The notes beneath the pieces were generated by a model. That model did not search any database and had not been told where the DNA came from. It saw only the letters and a list, made by a program, of their open reading frames with translations. Source: Roseiarcus sp963781895 (GTDB lineage Bacteria > Pseudomonadota > Alphaproteobacteria > Rhizobiales > Beijerinckiaceae). From it: 64,000 bases of DNA. Positions 55,816 through 64,000 of this stretch are shown here, piece after piece. A program made the position numbers and the translations under genes. How positions within the stretch are numbered: the stretch's first letter is position 1; every line of letters starts with the position of its first letter. The stretch lies in the NCBI GenBank assembly GCA_963781895.1, contig CAWAIM010000036.1, positions 1 to 64,000 of the forward strand, read 5' to 3'.

Positions 55816-56622
55816 ATGAACTTCTCACTCAATCACATGGTCGCCCCTCGCCTCGATCACGCAGCTTTCTTCGATCTTGCCCGCAAGCTCGGCCTCGCAA
55901 ACGTCGAGATCCGCAATGATCTCGACGGGGTCGCGCTCGCCGACGGCACGCCGGCCGCCGATGTCGGCGCCGCGGCGAAGTCACGCGGCCTGCGGGTCCT
56001 GACCATCAACGCGCTGCAGAGGTTCAACATCTGGGACGACGCGCGCGCGGCTGAGGCCGCCGCGATGATCGCCCAATGCGCCGCGAGCGGTTCTGAAGCG
56101 CTCGTGCTCTGCCCAGTCAACGACGTCGACTACAGGCCGTCGGCCGCCGAACGCCGCGCGGCGTTGCTCAAGGCGCTGAACGGCCTAAAGCCGATGCTGT
56201 CCGCCGCCGGGATCCGCGGCTTCGTCGAGCCGCTCGGCTTCGCCGAATGCTCGCTGCGATACAAGGAGGAAGCGATCGACGCGATCGAAGCGGTCGATGG
56301 CGACACGTTTCGCGTCGTCCACGACACGTTTCATCACTTCGTCGCCGGCGAGACCAGGACGTTCCCGAGGATGACCGGGCTCGTCCACATTTCGGGCGTC
56401 ACAGATCCGGCGGCGACCGCTGCGACGATGCGCGATCCGCATCGCGTGCTGGTCGACGCGAACGACCGCATCGGCAACATCGAGCAGCTGCGCGCCCTGC
56501 GCGCCGGAGGCTACGGCGGGCCCGCGTCATTCGAGCCTTTCGCCGTCTCAGTTCATGCGAGCCCGACCATCGAAGCCGATCTGCGCGCGAGCCTCGCGTA
56601 TGTGAGGGCGGGCCTGGCGTAG
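55816..56622 (+). CDS. sugar phosphate isomerase/epimerase (IolI-like TIM barrel)
   Basis: A 268-residue TIM-barrel protein of the xylose isomerase-like family, shorter than and only distantly similar to the 53778 protein. Conserved positions include VEIRNDLDGVAL, GFVEPLGFAECS with the metal Glu, FRVVHDTFHHFV and VHISGVTD. Family member IolI isomerises 2-keto-myo-inositol. It is the last gene of the operon and ends two bases from the convergent SDR gene. Confidence 0.8.
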   Translation: MNFSLNHMVAPRLDHAAFFDLARKLGLANVEIRNDLDGVALADGTPAADVGAAAKSRGLRVLTINALQRFNIWDDARAAEAAAMIAQCAASGSEALVLCPVNDVDYRPSAAERRAALLKALNGLKPMLSAAGIRGFVEPLGFAECSLRYKEEAIDAIEAVDGDTFRVVHDTFHHFVAGETRTFPRMTGLVHISGVTDPAATAATMRDPHRVLVDANDRIGNIEQLRALRAGGYGGPASFEPFAVSVHASPTIEADLRASLAYVRAGLA

Positions 56623-56624
56623 AG

Positions 56625-57485
56625 CTAGCGCGCGCGACCGGCCTTCACGAACTCCGCGAACGCGGTCTTATATTCGGGATGCCAGCGCGACAGGGGCGGC
56701 CGGTTCTTGACAATGTCATCGGCGGCCCAAATGATCCGCAACTCGTCGAGTTCGCGGGGCACGTCGTTGTCGGGGCAAAGGATGTAAAAGTCGCCGGCCG
56801 ACATCGAAGCGACAAGGAAATCCACGACCTGCTCCGCAGTCCAAGCGCCGGCCGGTTTCTCGGTCTTCGAACCCGGGGTCATTCCCGTGAACGTGAAGCC
56901 GGGGATGAGAAGGTGCGCGGTGACTTGGCATCCATCGATATTGCGAAGCTCGTGCGCGAGAGCCTCTGTCACCACTTTCACGCCCGCCTTGGAGACATTG
57001 TAGGCCGTATCTCCCGGCGGACAGGTGATGCCCTGCTTCGACCCGGTATTGACGATCGCGGCGGCCGCGCCTTGTCGGATCATGGCCGGGGCGAACGCTT
57101 GCACGCCGTTGATGACGCCCCAGAGGTTGACGTCAAGGATGCGACGCCATTGCGCGTGATCGCCGAACAAGCCGGCGCCGCCCCCGACGCCCGCATTGTT
57201 CATGAGCAGGGCGACTTCGCCGAAGGCGTCGTAGGCCGCCTGCCTGAGGCGCTGAACCTCATCGAGGCTGCTGACGTCGACGACGAGCGAGCGCACGAGG
57301 TTGGCGCGCGCCGCCAATGCCGAGACGCGCGCCGCCGCGGCGGCCAGAGTTTCGCCGTTCGCGTCCGCCATAAAGATCTTCATGCCAAGTCCGGCGAATC
57401 TGGCCGCCGCGGCGAGGCCGATGCCGCTGGCTGCGCCCGTGATGACCGCGACCCGATCGGGAGCCAGGGCGGGATGGTCGGCCAT
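56625..57485 (-). CDS. SDR-family oxidoreductase
   Basis: A 286-residue classical short-chain dehydrogenase. Cofactor motif TGAASGIGLAAAARF, MNNAGVGGG and the active site Y-N-V-S-K in PGDTAYNVSKAG are intact. The C-terminal 60 residues are longer than in FabG and contain DFYILCPDNDVPREL, as in a group of SDRs found with sugar catabolism. It is convergent with the IolI-like gene, with two bases between the stops. The substrate is unknown. Confidence 0.85.
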   Translation of the reverse strand: MADHPALAPDRVAVITGAASGIGLAAAARFAGLGMKIFMADANGETLAAAAARVSALAARANLVRSLVVDVSSLDEVQRLRQAAYDAFGEVALLMNNAGVGGGAGLFGDHAQWRRILDVNLWGVINGVQAFAPAMIRQGAAAAIVNTGSKQGITCPPGDTAYNVSKAGVKVVTEALAHELRNIDGCQVTAHLLIPGFTFTGMTPGSKTEKPAGAWTAEQVVDFLVASMSAGDFYILCPDNDVPRELDELRIIWAADDIVKNRPPLSRWHPEYKTAFAEFVKAGRAR

Positions 57486-57545
57486 TGATGCGCCTCCGCG
57501 GCAAAGTCGTGAGAACGAGATTAGAGCAACTCGCGATTGCCCGGG

Positions 57546-58325
57546 CTACATCCGCCGCTCGATCATCATCGCCTTGATGTGCGCGATCGCCTTGGCGGGG
57601 TTGAGGCCCTTCGGGCAGGTCTGGGCGCAGTTCATGATCGTATGGCAGCGATAGAGGCGGAACGGGTCCTCGAGGTCGTCGAGCCGCTCGCCCTGCGCCT
57701 CATCGCGCGAGTCGATGAGCCAGCGATAGGCCTGCAGGAGGACGGCGGGGCCGAGATAGCGGTCACCGTTCCACCAATAACTCGGGCAGGAGGTCGAGCA
57801 GGAGGCGCAGAGGATGCATTCATAGAGGCCGTCGAGTTTCGCCCGCTCCTCCGGCGATTGCAGCCATTCCTTTTCCGGCGGCGGGCTCGACGTCTTGAGC
57901 CAAGGCTCGATCGAGGCGTGCTGGGCGTAGAAATGGGTGAGGTCAGGAACGAGGTCCTTGACGACTTCGAGATGAGGCAGCGGATAAATGGCGACCGGCG
58001 CCGCGACCTCGTCGATGCCCCGCGTGCAGGCGAGCGTGTTAAGCCCATCGATGTTCATTGCGCAGGAGCCGCAGACGCCCTCGCGGCAGGAACGGCGGAA
58101 GGTCAGAGTCGAATCGATCTTGGACTTGATCCAGATCAGCGCGTCGAGAATCATCGGCCCGCAATCGTCCCGGTCGACGGCGTAGACATCGATGCGCGGA
58201 TTGGCGTCGTCGTCCGGATTCCAGCGATAAATGCGAAATTCGGTGATCCGTTTGGCGCCCGCCGGCCTCGGCCACGTCTTTCCGGCCGTCGGACGGGAGT
58301 TTGTCGGCAGATTCAGTTGGACCAT
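57546..58325 (-). CDS. sdhB: succinate dehydrogenase iron-sulfur subunit
   Basis: A 259-residue SdhB of complex II, carrying electrons from FAD to quinone. The three cluster motifs are present: CREGVCGSCAMN for [2Fe-2S], CILCASCSTSCP for [4Fe-4S] and CHTIMNCAQTCPKGLNP for [3Fe-4S]. It is the last gene of the sdhCDAB operon, starting 50 bases after sdhA. Confidence 0.97.
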   Translation of the reverse strand: MVQLNLPTNSRPTAGKTWPRPAGAKRITEFRIYRWNPDDDANPRIDVYAVDRDDCGPMILDALIWIKSKIDSTLTFRRSCREGVCGSCAMNIDGLNTLACTRGIDEVAAPVAIYPLPHLEVVKDLVPDLTHFYAQHASIEPWLKTSSPPPEKEWLQSPEERAKLDGLYECILCASCSTSCPSYWWNGDRYLGPAVLLQAYRWLIDSRDEAQGERLDDLEDPFRLYRCHTIMNCAQTCPKGLNPAKAIAHIKAMMIERRM

Positions 58326-58375
58326 TGTCGTCTATCAACTCCCGGTCGGCGGCTTCGCAGGCGTTTTGGAACCCG

Positions 58376-60211
58376 TCAGTACACCCGCGCCTTCGGTTCG
58401 ATATAGGCGATGTCGTTGCTCATCGTGTAGTCGTGCACCGGCCTATAGTCGATCGTGACGGTCTGCTTATTGGGATCGATCCAGGCGAGGGTATGCTTCA
58501 TCCAATTGGCGTCGTCGCGCTTGGGATAGTCTTCGCGAGCGTGCGCGCCGCGGCTTTCGAGGCGGTTCGACGCGCCTTCCATCGTCACTACGGCCTGCAC
58601 GATCAGATTGTCGTATTCGAGCGTCTCGATCAGGTCGGAATTCCATATCAGGGAGCGGTCGGTCACGTGGACGTCCGCACCGGCGCGCCAAGCGGCGCGG
58701 ATCTTCGCCTTGCCTTCATCGAGCACAGGGCCGGTGCGGAACACCGCGCAATTGTCTTGCATCACGCGCTGCATGTTGAGGCGCAGGGTCGCTGTCGGCG
58801 AGTCGCCGTCGGCGTTGCGGAACCGGTCGAGGCGTGAGAGCGCGAATTCGGCGCTGTCCTTGGGCAGTTCCGGCTGACTGTCGCCAGGTTTCAGGATCTC
58901 GGCGGCGCGCAGGCCCGCCGCTCGGCCGAACACGACGAGGTCGATCAGCGAGTTGGAGCCGAGACGATTGGCGCCGTGCACCGAGACGCAGGCCGCTTCG
59001 CCCAGCGCCATCAGCCCTGGCACGATCGCGTCCGGATCGCCGCCGACCTTGGTCACCACCTCGCCGTGGTAGTTCGTCGGAATGCCGCCCATGTTGTAGT
59101 GGACCGTCGGCAGGACGGGGATCGGCTCCTTCGTCAGGTCGACGCCGGCGAATATGCGCGCGCTGTCCGAAATGCCCGGCAGGCGCTCGTGCAGAACCTT
59201 CGGATCGAGATGGTCGAGGTGCAAATAGATGTGGTCCTTGTGTTTGCCGACGCCGCGGCCCTCGCGGATTTCCAACGTCATCGAGCGGCTGACGACGTCG
59301 CGCGAGGCGAGGTCCTTGGCCGACGGGGCGTAGCGCTCCATGAAGCGCTCCCCGGCCGAATTGACAAGATAGCCGCCCTCGCCGCGGGCGCCCTCGGTGA
59401 TGAGGCAGCCCGCGCCGTAGATGCCGGTCGGGTGGAATTGCACGAACTCCATGTCCTGCAACGGCAGGCCCGCCCGCAGCGCCATCGCGTTACCGTCGCC
59501 GGTGCAGGTATGGGCCGACGTTGCGGAAAAATACGCACGGCCGTAGCCGCCGGTCGCCAGGATCGTCGTTTGGGCGCGGAAACGATGGATCGAGCCGTCG
59601 TCCATCTTGAGGCAGACGAGGCCCCGCACGGCGCCCTCGGGGTCGCGAATGAGGTCGATGGCGAAATACTCAATGAAGAATTGGCAGCGGGCTTTCAGCG
59701 CTTGTCCGTAGAGCGTGTGGAGGATGGCGTGGCCGGTGCGGTCGGCTGCGGCGCAGGTGCGTTGGGCGATCCCCTTGCCGAAATCGGTCGTCATGCCGCC
59801 GAATGGACGCTGATAGATCTTTCCGGCTTCCGTGCGCGAAAAGGGCACGCCCCAATGGTCCAATTCGTAAACCGCGGCGGGAGCGTTGCGGCACAAATAT
59901 TCGATCGCGTCCTGATCGCCAAGCCAGTCCGAACCCTTGACGGTGTCATACATGTGCCAACGCCAATCGTCGGGACCCATGTTGCCGAGGGAGGCTGAGA
60001 TGCCGCCTTGAGCGGCGACGGTATGCGAGCGGGTGGGGAACACTTTGGAGATGCACGCCGTCCGCAAGCCGGCCTGCGCGCAGCCGACGCTGGCGCGCAA
60101 GCCAGCCCCGCCCGCGCCGACGACGACCACATCGAACGTATGATCGGTGATCGGATAGGCGTTTCCCGCGAGCGCTGGCGCGGCCTGCGCGGTGGAGCCG
60201 TTCGTCGCCAT
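58376..60211 (-). CDS. sdhA: succinate dehydrogenase flavoprotein subunit
   Basis: A 611-residue SdhA that oxidises succinate to fumarate. The FAD dinucleotide motif is VVVGAGGAGLRASVG, the covalent FAD site is the His in RSHTVAAQGGI, and the catalytic region includes HPTGIYGAGCLITEGARGEGG with the active Arg. I place the start at ATG 60211 (MATNGSTAQ); a longer in-frame ATG at 60229 adds six residues. Confidence 0.97.
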   Translation of the reverse strand: MATNGSTAQAAPALAGNAYPITDHTFDVVVVGAGGAGLRASVGCAQAGLRTACISKVFPTRSHTVAAQGGISASLGNMGPDDWRWHMYDTVKGSDWLGDQDAIEYLCRNAPAAVYELDHWGVPFSRTEAGKIYQRPFGGMTTDFGKGIAQRTCAAADRTGHAILHTLYGQALKARCQFFIEYFAIDLIRDPEGAVRGLVCLKMDDGSIHRFRAQTTILATGGYGRAYFSATSAHTCTGDGNAMALRAGLPLQDMEFVQFHPTGIYGAGCLITEGARGEGGYLVNSAGERFMERYAPSAKDLASRDVVSRSMTLEIREGRGVGKHKDHIYLHLDHLDPKVLHERLPGISDSARIFAGVDLTKEPIPVLPTVHYNMGGIPTNYHGEVVTKVGGDPDAIVPGLMALGEAACVSVHGANRLGSNSLIDLVVFGRAAGLRAAEILKPGDSQPELPKDSAEFALSRLDRFRNADGDSPTATLRLNMQRVMQDNCAVFRTGPVLDEGKAKIRAAWRAGADVHVTDRSLIWNSDLIETLEYDNLIVQAVVTMEGASNRLESRGAHAREDYPKRDDANWMKHTLAWIDPNKQTVTIDYRPVHDYTMSNDIAYIEPKARVY

Positions 60212-60236
60212 GCGATGTTCCGTCCTCAAGAATTGC

Positions 60237-60626
60237 TCAAGTGAAACCTACGCGGAGCGTCGCGTAGAGGCAGGCAAACGCGAGCAATGCGGCAAAGCAG
60301 GCGTTGGCCACCAGGGCCCAAGCGCGCGCGCGTCCCTCGACATAGTCGACGATAATCGAGCGCATGCCGAGCTCCATGTGGACAATGCCGGTGAGAATGA
60401 ACGCGAGCAGAAGGGTCGCGGGGATGGGGCGTCCGATCTCGGCGCGCACGCCATTGTAGTCCTTGTGCAGCAGATCGAGCAGCAACCAGACGAAGGCTAG
60501 GCTCAAGGGCATGAGCGCGACCGCGGTCACGTGAGTAACCCACGCTTCTGGCGTTCCGGAGCGAGCCGAGCCGAGAAAGCGAGCCCGCCCGAGCGGGGTA
60601 CGCAGGCCGCTTGCTTCATTGGACAC
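60237..60626 (-). CDS. sdhD: succinate dehydrogenase membrane anchor subunit D
   Basis: A 129-residue membrane anchor with three hydrophobic helices (PLSLAFVWLLLDLL, TLLLAFILTGIVHMELGMRS and ACFAALLAFACLYATL). The HMELGMRSIIVDY segment carries the heme-ligand His and quinone-site residues of the alphaproteobacterial SdhD. It lies between sdhC and sdhA. Confidence 0.92.
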   Translation of the reverse strand: MSNEASGLRTPLGRARFLGSARSGTPEAWVTHVTAVALMPLSLAFVWLLLDLLHKDYNGVRAEIGRPIPATLLLAFILTGIVHMELGMRSIIVDYVEGRARAWALVANACFAALLAFACLYATLRVGFT

Positions 60627-60638
60627 GGGAAATCTCCC

Positions 60639-61049
60639 CTACCGGACCGCGTAGCCGATCGCCCAGACGACGATCGTCAGCAGGAAGCCTCCGATCAGCG
60701 TCGCCCAGGCCAGTTGGTCGCGCAGCGGCGCGTCCAAGCCGTAACCGGCGTCCCAGATAATATGCCGGACGCCGCCGAGGAGGTGATTAAAGAGGGCCCA
60801 AGTGAAGCCGAACAGCACCAATCGGCCAATGAACGATTCGATGAAGGCCGAAAAGACGCCGAATGTGGCCGCATCGGTCGAAGCCGCAACGAGGAACCAA
60901 GCCAGCAACAGGACGCCCAAATAAAGCGCAGCGCCGCTGACGCGATGCGCCATCGACATCGCCATCGTCATCGTCATCTTGTAAATGCCGATATGCGGCG
61001 ACAAGGGGCGCGGTCGGCCTCTAGCAGAGGCAGCCTCGGTCGATGCCAT
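60639..61049 (-). CDS. sdhC: succinate dehydrogenase cytochrome b556 subunit C
   Basis: A 136-residue membrane subunit. The signature RPLSPHIGIYKM near the N-terminus and the SMAHRVSGAALYLGVLL helix are typical of SdhC; the heme-binding His is in HLLGGVRHIIWDAGYG. It is the first gene of the sdhCDAB operon. Confidence 0.95.
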   Translation of the reverse strand: MASTEAASARGRPRPLSPHIGIYKMTMTMAMSMAHRVSGAALYLGVLLLAWFLVAASTDAATFGVFSAFIESFIGRLVLFGFTWALFNHLLGGVRHIIWDAGYGLDAPLRDQLAWATLIGGFLLTIVVWAIGYAVR

Positions 61050-61162
61050 AGGTCATTTTCCCTTGCAGTTCCAAGGCAGTCTTAGACCTACCGATCGACG
61101 CTCGCAACGTTGGATTCCTTCACCCTTGGATTCTCCGTCCAAAGCGCCATGGCCCTGAGGTT

Positions 61163-62092
61163 TTAAGGCCTGAGGGCGGTCTCAACCTCGGCGCGAGTCG
61201 GGGGATCCGATCCCTTACGCGTGCACGTGATCGCCGAAGCGGCAGCGGCGAAGCGAAGCCATTGTTCGAGCTGGGCGCGATTCGGGGAAGGCCGATCGGC
61301 GCCGAGGGCGGAAGCGCGATCCATGGCCGAGAGCAGGGCGGACATGAAACTATCGCCGGCGCCGACGGTGTCGACGATGTCGATGCGCGGCGCCGGGACC
61401 TCGATGCGTTCCGTCCCCAACATGGCGAGCGCTCCCCGTTCGCCGCGCGTCGCAACGCAAAAGCGCGGACCCAGCTTCGTCCATGCCGACAGGCTGTCCT
61501 CGACCGCGCGGCCGGGATAAAGCCATTCGAGGTCCTCCTCGCTCGCCTTGACCAAATGGGCGAGGGAAGCTTGCCGCTCGACGAGCTTCGTCACCGATTC
61601 TCGGTCCGGCGTCACGAACGGGCGAATATTTGGATCGTAGCTGACGGTCGCGCGCGGACGCGCGGCCCGCATCGCTTCGACGACGGTCTGTCCGTGACGT
61701 TCGACCGCGGAGAACGACCCGACGTGCAGATGCCTTCCGCTCGTCGGCCATTCCTTCGGGAACGGCCAAGGGCCGTCGTAGGCCGTCCCGTCCAGATAAA
61801 ACGAATAGCGCGAGCCGGTCTTGGCTGTGCCACGCATGACGAAAGCGAGCGTGGTCGGGCGTATGTCGCGTGCGACAAAACTGAGGTCCACACCATCTTG
61901 CGCCAGAGCGGCGGCAAGCGCCTCGCCATTGCCGTCGGCCGAAATGCGCGAAACGAAAGCCGTCTGCGAGCCAAGCCGCCCCAAACCGATCGCCACATTG
62001 TAGGGCGAACCGCCCAGCAACGCGTCGTAGGCGTTCGCCTTGTCCGAATCGGGGATGAGGTCGATCAGCGCCTCGCCTGAAATCAGGATCAT
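61163..62092 (-). CDS. PfkB-family carbohydrate kinase (fructokinase-like)
   Basis: A 309-residue ribokinase-type sugar kinase. The N-terminal GEALIDLIPD and LLGGSPYNVAIGLGRLG form the sugar-binding signature of fructokinases, and DTVGAGDSFMSA is the catalytic and anion-hole motif with its Asp base. I place the start at ATG 62092; an upstream ATG at 62119 would add nine residues. It is 38 bases after the dehydrogenase gene on the same strand. Confidence 0.85.
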   Translation of the reverse strand: MILISGEALIDLIPDSDKANAYDALLGGSPYNVAIGLGRLGSQTAFVSRISADGNGEALAAALAQDGVDLSFVARDIRPTTLAFVMRGTAKTGSRYSFYLDGTAYDGPWPFPKEWPTSGRHLHVGSFSAVERHGQTVVEAMRAARPRATVSYDPNIRPFVTPDRESVTKLVERQASLAHLVKASEEDLEWLYPGRAVEDSLSAWTKLGPRFCVATRGERGALAMLGTERIEVPAPRIDIVDTVGAGDSFMSALLSAMDRASALGADRPSPNRAQLEQWLRFAAAASAITCTRKGSDPPTRAEVETALRP

Positions 62093-62129
62093 GGTCTTTG
62101 CCACCCCCTCAGCCGCCACGCTCTCGTTT

Positions 62130-63569
62130 TCATGCGAGCGTGTAAGCCGTCTTCACAGTCGTGTAGAATTCCGCAGCATAGCGCCCCTGCTCACGTGATC
62201 CCAGGCTCGAGCCTTTGCGACCGCCGAACGGCGCATGGTAATCGATGCCCGCCGTCGGCAGGTTGACCATGGCCATGCCCGCCTCAACATTGCGTTTGAA
62301 GTGCGCGGCTCGCTTGAGGCTCGTCGTGCAAATGCCGGCGCAGAGGCCGAATTCGGTGTCGTTGGCGATCGTCAGCGCATGGTCGTAATCGCGCGCCGGG
62401 ATCATCGCCGACACGGGGCCGAAGATTTCCTCGCGCGCTATGCGCATTGCATTGTCGGCGTCGAGGAACAAGGCCGGCGCCATGAAGAAGCCGGGCGTCG
62501 CTCGATTGAGCCGCTCCCCACCCAGCGCCAGCTTCGCGCCCTCGCTCTGGCCGATCTCGACGTAGGAAAGGTCCTGGTCCAGCTGTGTCGCGTCGACCAC
62601 CGGCCCAATATGCACGCCCGGTTTGAGCGCGTCATCGACGACCAGCGCGCGCATACGCTCAGTCAGCGCGTCGGCGAAGCGCTTGTAGATCGTCTCTTCG
62701 ACAATGAGGCGCGACGAGGCCGTGCAGCGCTGCCCGGTCGAGAAATAGGCGCCGTTGAGCGCGCACTCGACGGCATTGGGGAGATCGGCGTCGGCAAGCA
62801 CGACGAGCGGATTTTTGCCGCCCATTTCGAGCTGGAACTTCCGCATCGCGCCGGCGCAGGCGGCGGCGACGCGCCGGCCTGTCGCGACAGACCCGGTGAA
62901 GGTGATCGCGTCGACCTGCTTATGATCGAGTATCGCCTGGCCGACCACCGAGCCCCGCCCCATGACGAGATTGAACACGCCTTTGGGAACGCCGGCGCGC
63001 ACGATGATTTCGGCGAGCGCATGCGCCGAGCCTGGCACTAGGTCGGCAGGTTTGAAAACGACCGCGTTGCCGTAAGCCAAGGCCGGCGCGATCTTCCAGG
63101 CAGGAATAGCGATCGGAAAATTCCAGGGCGAGATGACGCCGATGACTCCGACCGGTTCGCGCGTCGCCTCGATGTCGACATTGGCGCGAACAGACGCGAA
63201 CTTCTCGCCGGGAATTCTCAACGCCTCGCCGGCGAAGAAATCAAAAATCTGACCGGCTCGGCCGGCCTCATAAGTCGCTTCCTGCAGAGTCTTGCCCTCT
63301 TCGCGCGCGAGAAGACGCCCCAGCTCGTCGCGCCGGGCGAGGATCTCCGTCGAGGCGCGCAGCAGAATGTCGTGGCGCTCCTGCGGCGTCGTTCGCGCCC
63401 AGGCGGGGAAAGCGGCGTGCGCGGCTTGGATTGCGGCGTCGGTCTGGGCGGCGTCTGCCTGGGCGTATTCGCCCACGACGTCATCTGTGTCCGACGGGTT
63501 GATGTTTCGCGAGACGCTGGCGCCGTCAATCCACTCGCCCGCGATATGGTTCTTATGCACCGCGCTCAT
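62130..63569 (-). CDS. aldehyde dehydrogenase, alpha-ketoglutarate semialdehyde type
   Basis: A 479-residue NAD(P)-dependent aldehyde dehydrogenase. The catalytic Glu is in QLEMGGKNP, the nucleophile Cys in GQRCTASSRL, and the cofactor segments are VISPWNFPIAIPAWK and FTGSVATGRRV. Sequence style and its position between a sugar kinase and an FAH-family gene fit the 2-oxoglutarate semialdehyde dehydrogenase of pentose or hexuronate catabolism. Succinate semialdehyde is an alternative substrate. The ATG at 63569 (MSAVHKNHI) is preferred over 63578. Confidence 0.85.
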   Translation of the reverse strand: MSAVHKNHIAGEWIDGASVSRNINPSDTDDVVGEYAQADAAQTDAAIQAAHAAFPAWARTTPQERHDILLRASTEILARRDELGRLLAREEGKTLQEATYEAGRAGQIFDFFAGEALRIPGEKFASVRANVDIEATREPVGVIGVISPWNFPIAIPAWKIAPALAYGNAVVFKPADLVPGSAHALAEIIVRAGVPKGVFNLVMGRGSVVGQAILDHKQVDAITFTGSVATGRRVAAACAGAMRKFQLEMGGKNPLVVLADADLPNAVECALNGAYFSTGQRCTASSRLIVEETIYKRFADALTERMRALVVDDALKPGVHIGPVVDATQLDQDLSYVEIGQSEGAKLALGGERLNRATPGFFMAPALFLDADNAMRIAREEIFGPVSAMIPARDYDHALTIANDTEFGLCAGICTTSLKRAAHFKRNVEAGMAMVNLPTAGIDYHAPFGGRKGSSLGSREQGRYAAEFYTTVKTAYTLA

Positions 63570-63613
63570 TCGCCTCACCGATCTCTAAAGCCAACATTGT
63601 CCGCCATGCGCAT

Positions 63614-64000
63614 TCAAAGCAACCCCCGTCGCGCAAGATTGCGCATCAACGCGCCGGCCCCGAAGGTCCAGCGCTCGCATTCCTCGCACGGACGCATCCG
63701 ATTGACGAGCCGGCCCAGCTTCTCGGCCCCGATGGTGACGATGTCTCCCGACTTGTGGGTGAAGCCCATGCCGGGCTCGCCTCGATCGGCGACAGGCGCA
63801 AACATCGTGCCGAGCAGCAGGACCAGCCCGTCGGGATAGGCATGGCTCGGCCCCAACGTTTGCGCCACGAGATCAGCGGGATCGCGGCTAATTCTGGCCA
63901 TAGATGAGCCGCCCTCGAGAACAAATCCGTCCTCCCCCTCGACTCTCAGCGAGACAGTCGCCGCGCGCACGTCGTCGAGCGAAAAGGTCGCGTCAAAGAA
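63614..64000 (-). CDS. fumarylacetoacetate hydrolase family protein, partial
   Basis: The C-terminal 128 residues of a protein that begins outside the window, read on the minus strand from FFDATFSLDD at the edge to the stop at 63614. EGEDGFVLEGGSSMARI and FTHKSGDIVTIGAEKLG match the FAH/2-keto-3-deoxy sugar-acid dehydratase (AraD1-like) group. It lies directly upstream of the semialdehyde dehydrogenase gene, as in oxidative pentose pathways in which the dehydratase makes the substrate of that enzyme. Confidence 0.75.
   Translation of the reverse strand, partial: FFDATFSLDDVRAATVSLRVEGEDGFVLEGGSSMARISRDPADLVAQTLGPSHAYPDGLVLLLGTMFAPVADRGEPGMGFTHKSGDIVTIGAEKLGRLVNRMRPCEECERWTFGAGALMRNLARRGLL

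Overview
The window looks like chromosomal DNA of a GC-rich alphaproteobacterium, probably of the order Hyphomicrobiales (Rhizobiales). The evidence is the sdhCDAB operon, a GapR (DUF2312) protein, a ChvE-GguA-GguB sugar importer, a dsbA-smc pair, a ubiH-type gene beside priA, and alphaproteobacterial-style small proteins. The genus cannot be fixed from the sequence alone. There are no rRNA genes, convincing tRNA genes or CRISPR arrays.

Layout. 1-1.5 kb: a frame-broken IS1380-family transposase. 1.7-2.1 kb: a short secreted protein that looks like the remnant of a beta-helix protein. 2.6-19 kb: an envelope or exopolysaccharide modification island with a hexapeptide acyltransferase, an O-antigen-ligase/polymerase-like membrane protein and an OafA-type acyltransferase. 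It also holds two parallel cassettes, each with an FkbH/HAD-IIIC protein, a free-standing acyl carrier protein, an MBOAT acyltransferase and an SGNH-like membrane-anchored protein. The first cassette adds a VOC protein and the second adds two tandem methyltransferases. 19-25.4 kb: a beta-helix protein without a Sec signal, divergent from a type I secretion ATPase and its HlyD-type adaptor. 25.4-28.9 kb: response-regulator remnant, gapR, N-formylglutamate amidohydrolase, EamA transporter, SDR. 29.2-35.4 kb: a chvE-gguA-gguB-galK-galT galactose uptake and Leloir operon. 35.4-42 kb: murJ, a Cys/Met PLP enzyme, a UbiH-type hydroxylase and priA. 42-46 kb: a Baeyer-Villiger-type monooxygenase, twin-CDGSH protein, rplS, a small Cys protein and a DsbA-like protein. 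46-49.5 kb: smc. 49.8-52.1 kb: small proteins and a thioredoxin-like protein. 52.7-57.5 kb: a CitE-like lyase and an inositol/sugar-type set (two TIM-barrel isomerases, a Gfo/Idh dehydrogenase, an SDR). 57.5-61 kb: sdhCDAB. 61-64 kb: a PfkB sugar kinase, a ketoglutarate-semialdehyde-type dehydrogenase and a partial FAH-family protein.

The most interesting unit is the pair of FkbH-ACP-MBOAT-SGNH cassettes. By analogy with DltA-DltC-DltB-DltD, they could activate a three-carbon acid on a carrier protein, pass it through an MBOAT channel and place it on an extracytoplasmic glycan. In this reading FkbH would replace the adenylating DltA. This is inference from gene content and motifs.

A second cross-cutting feature is the large number of single-base frameshifts. 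They occur in smc, chvE, gguA, gguB, galK, galT, the first fkbH, the beta-helix gene, the N-formylglutamate amidohydrolase gene, the thioredoxin-like gene, the 5' end of the HlyD-type gene and the 3' end of murJ. They hit housekeeping genes too, and some lie in homopolymers, so many are probably sequence errors. Genes with frame breaks are listed as pseudogenes only in the sense that the frame is broken as given.
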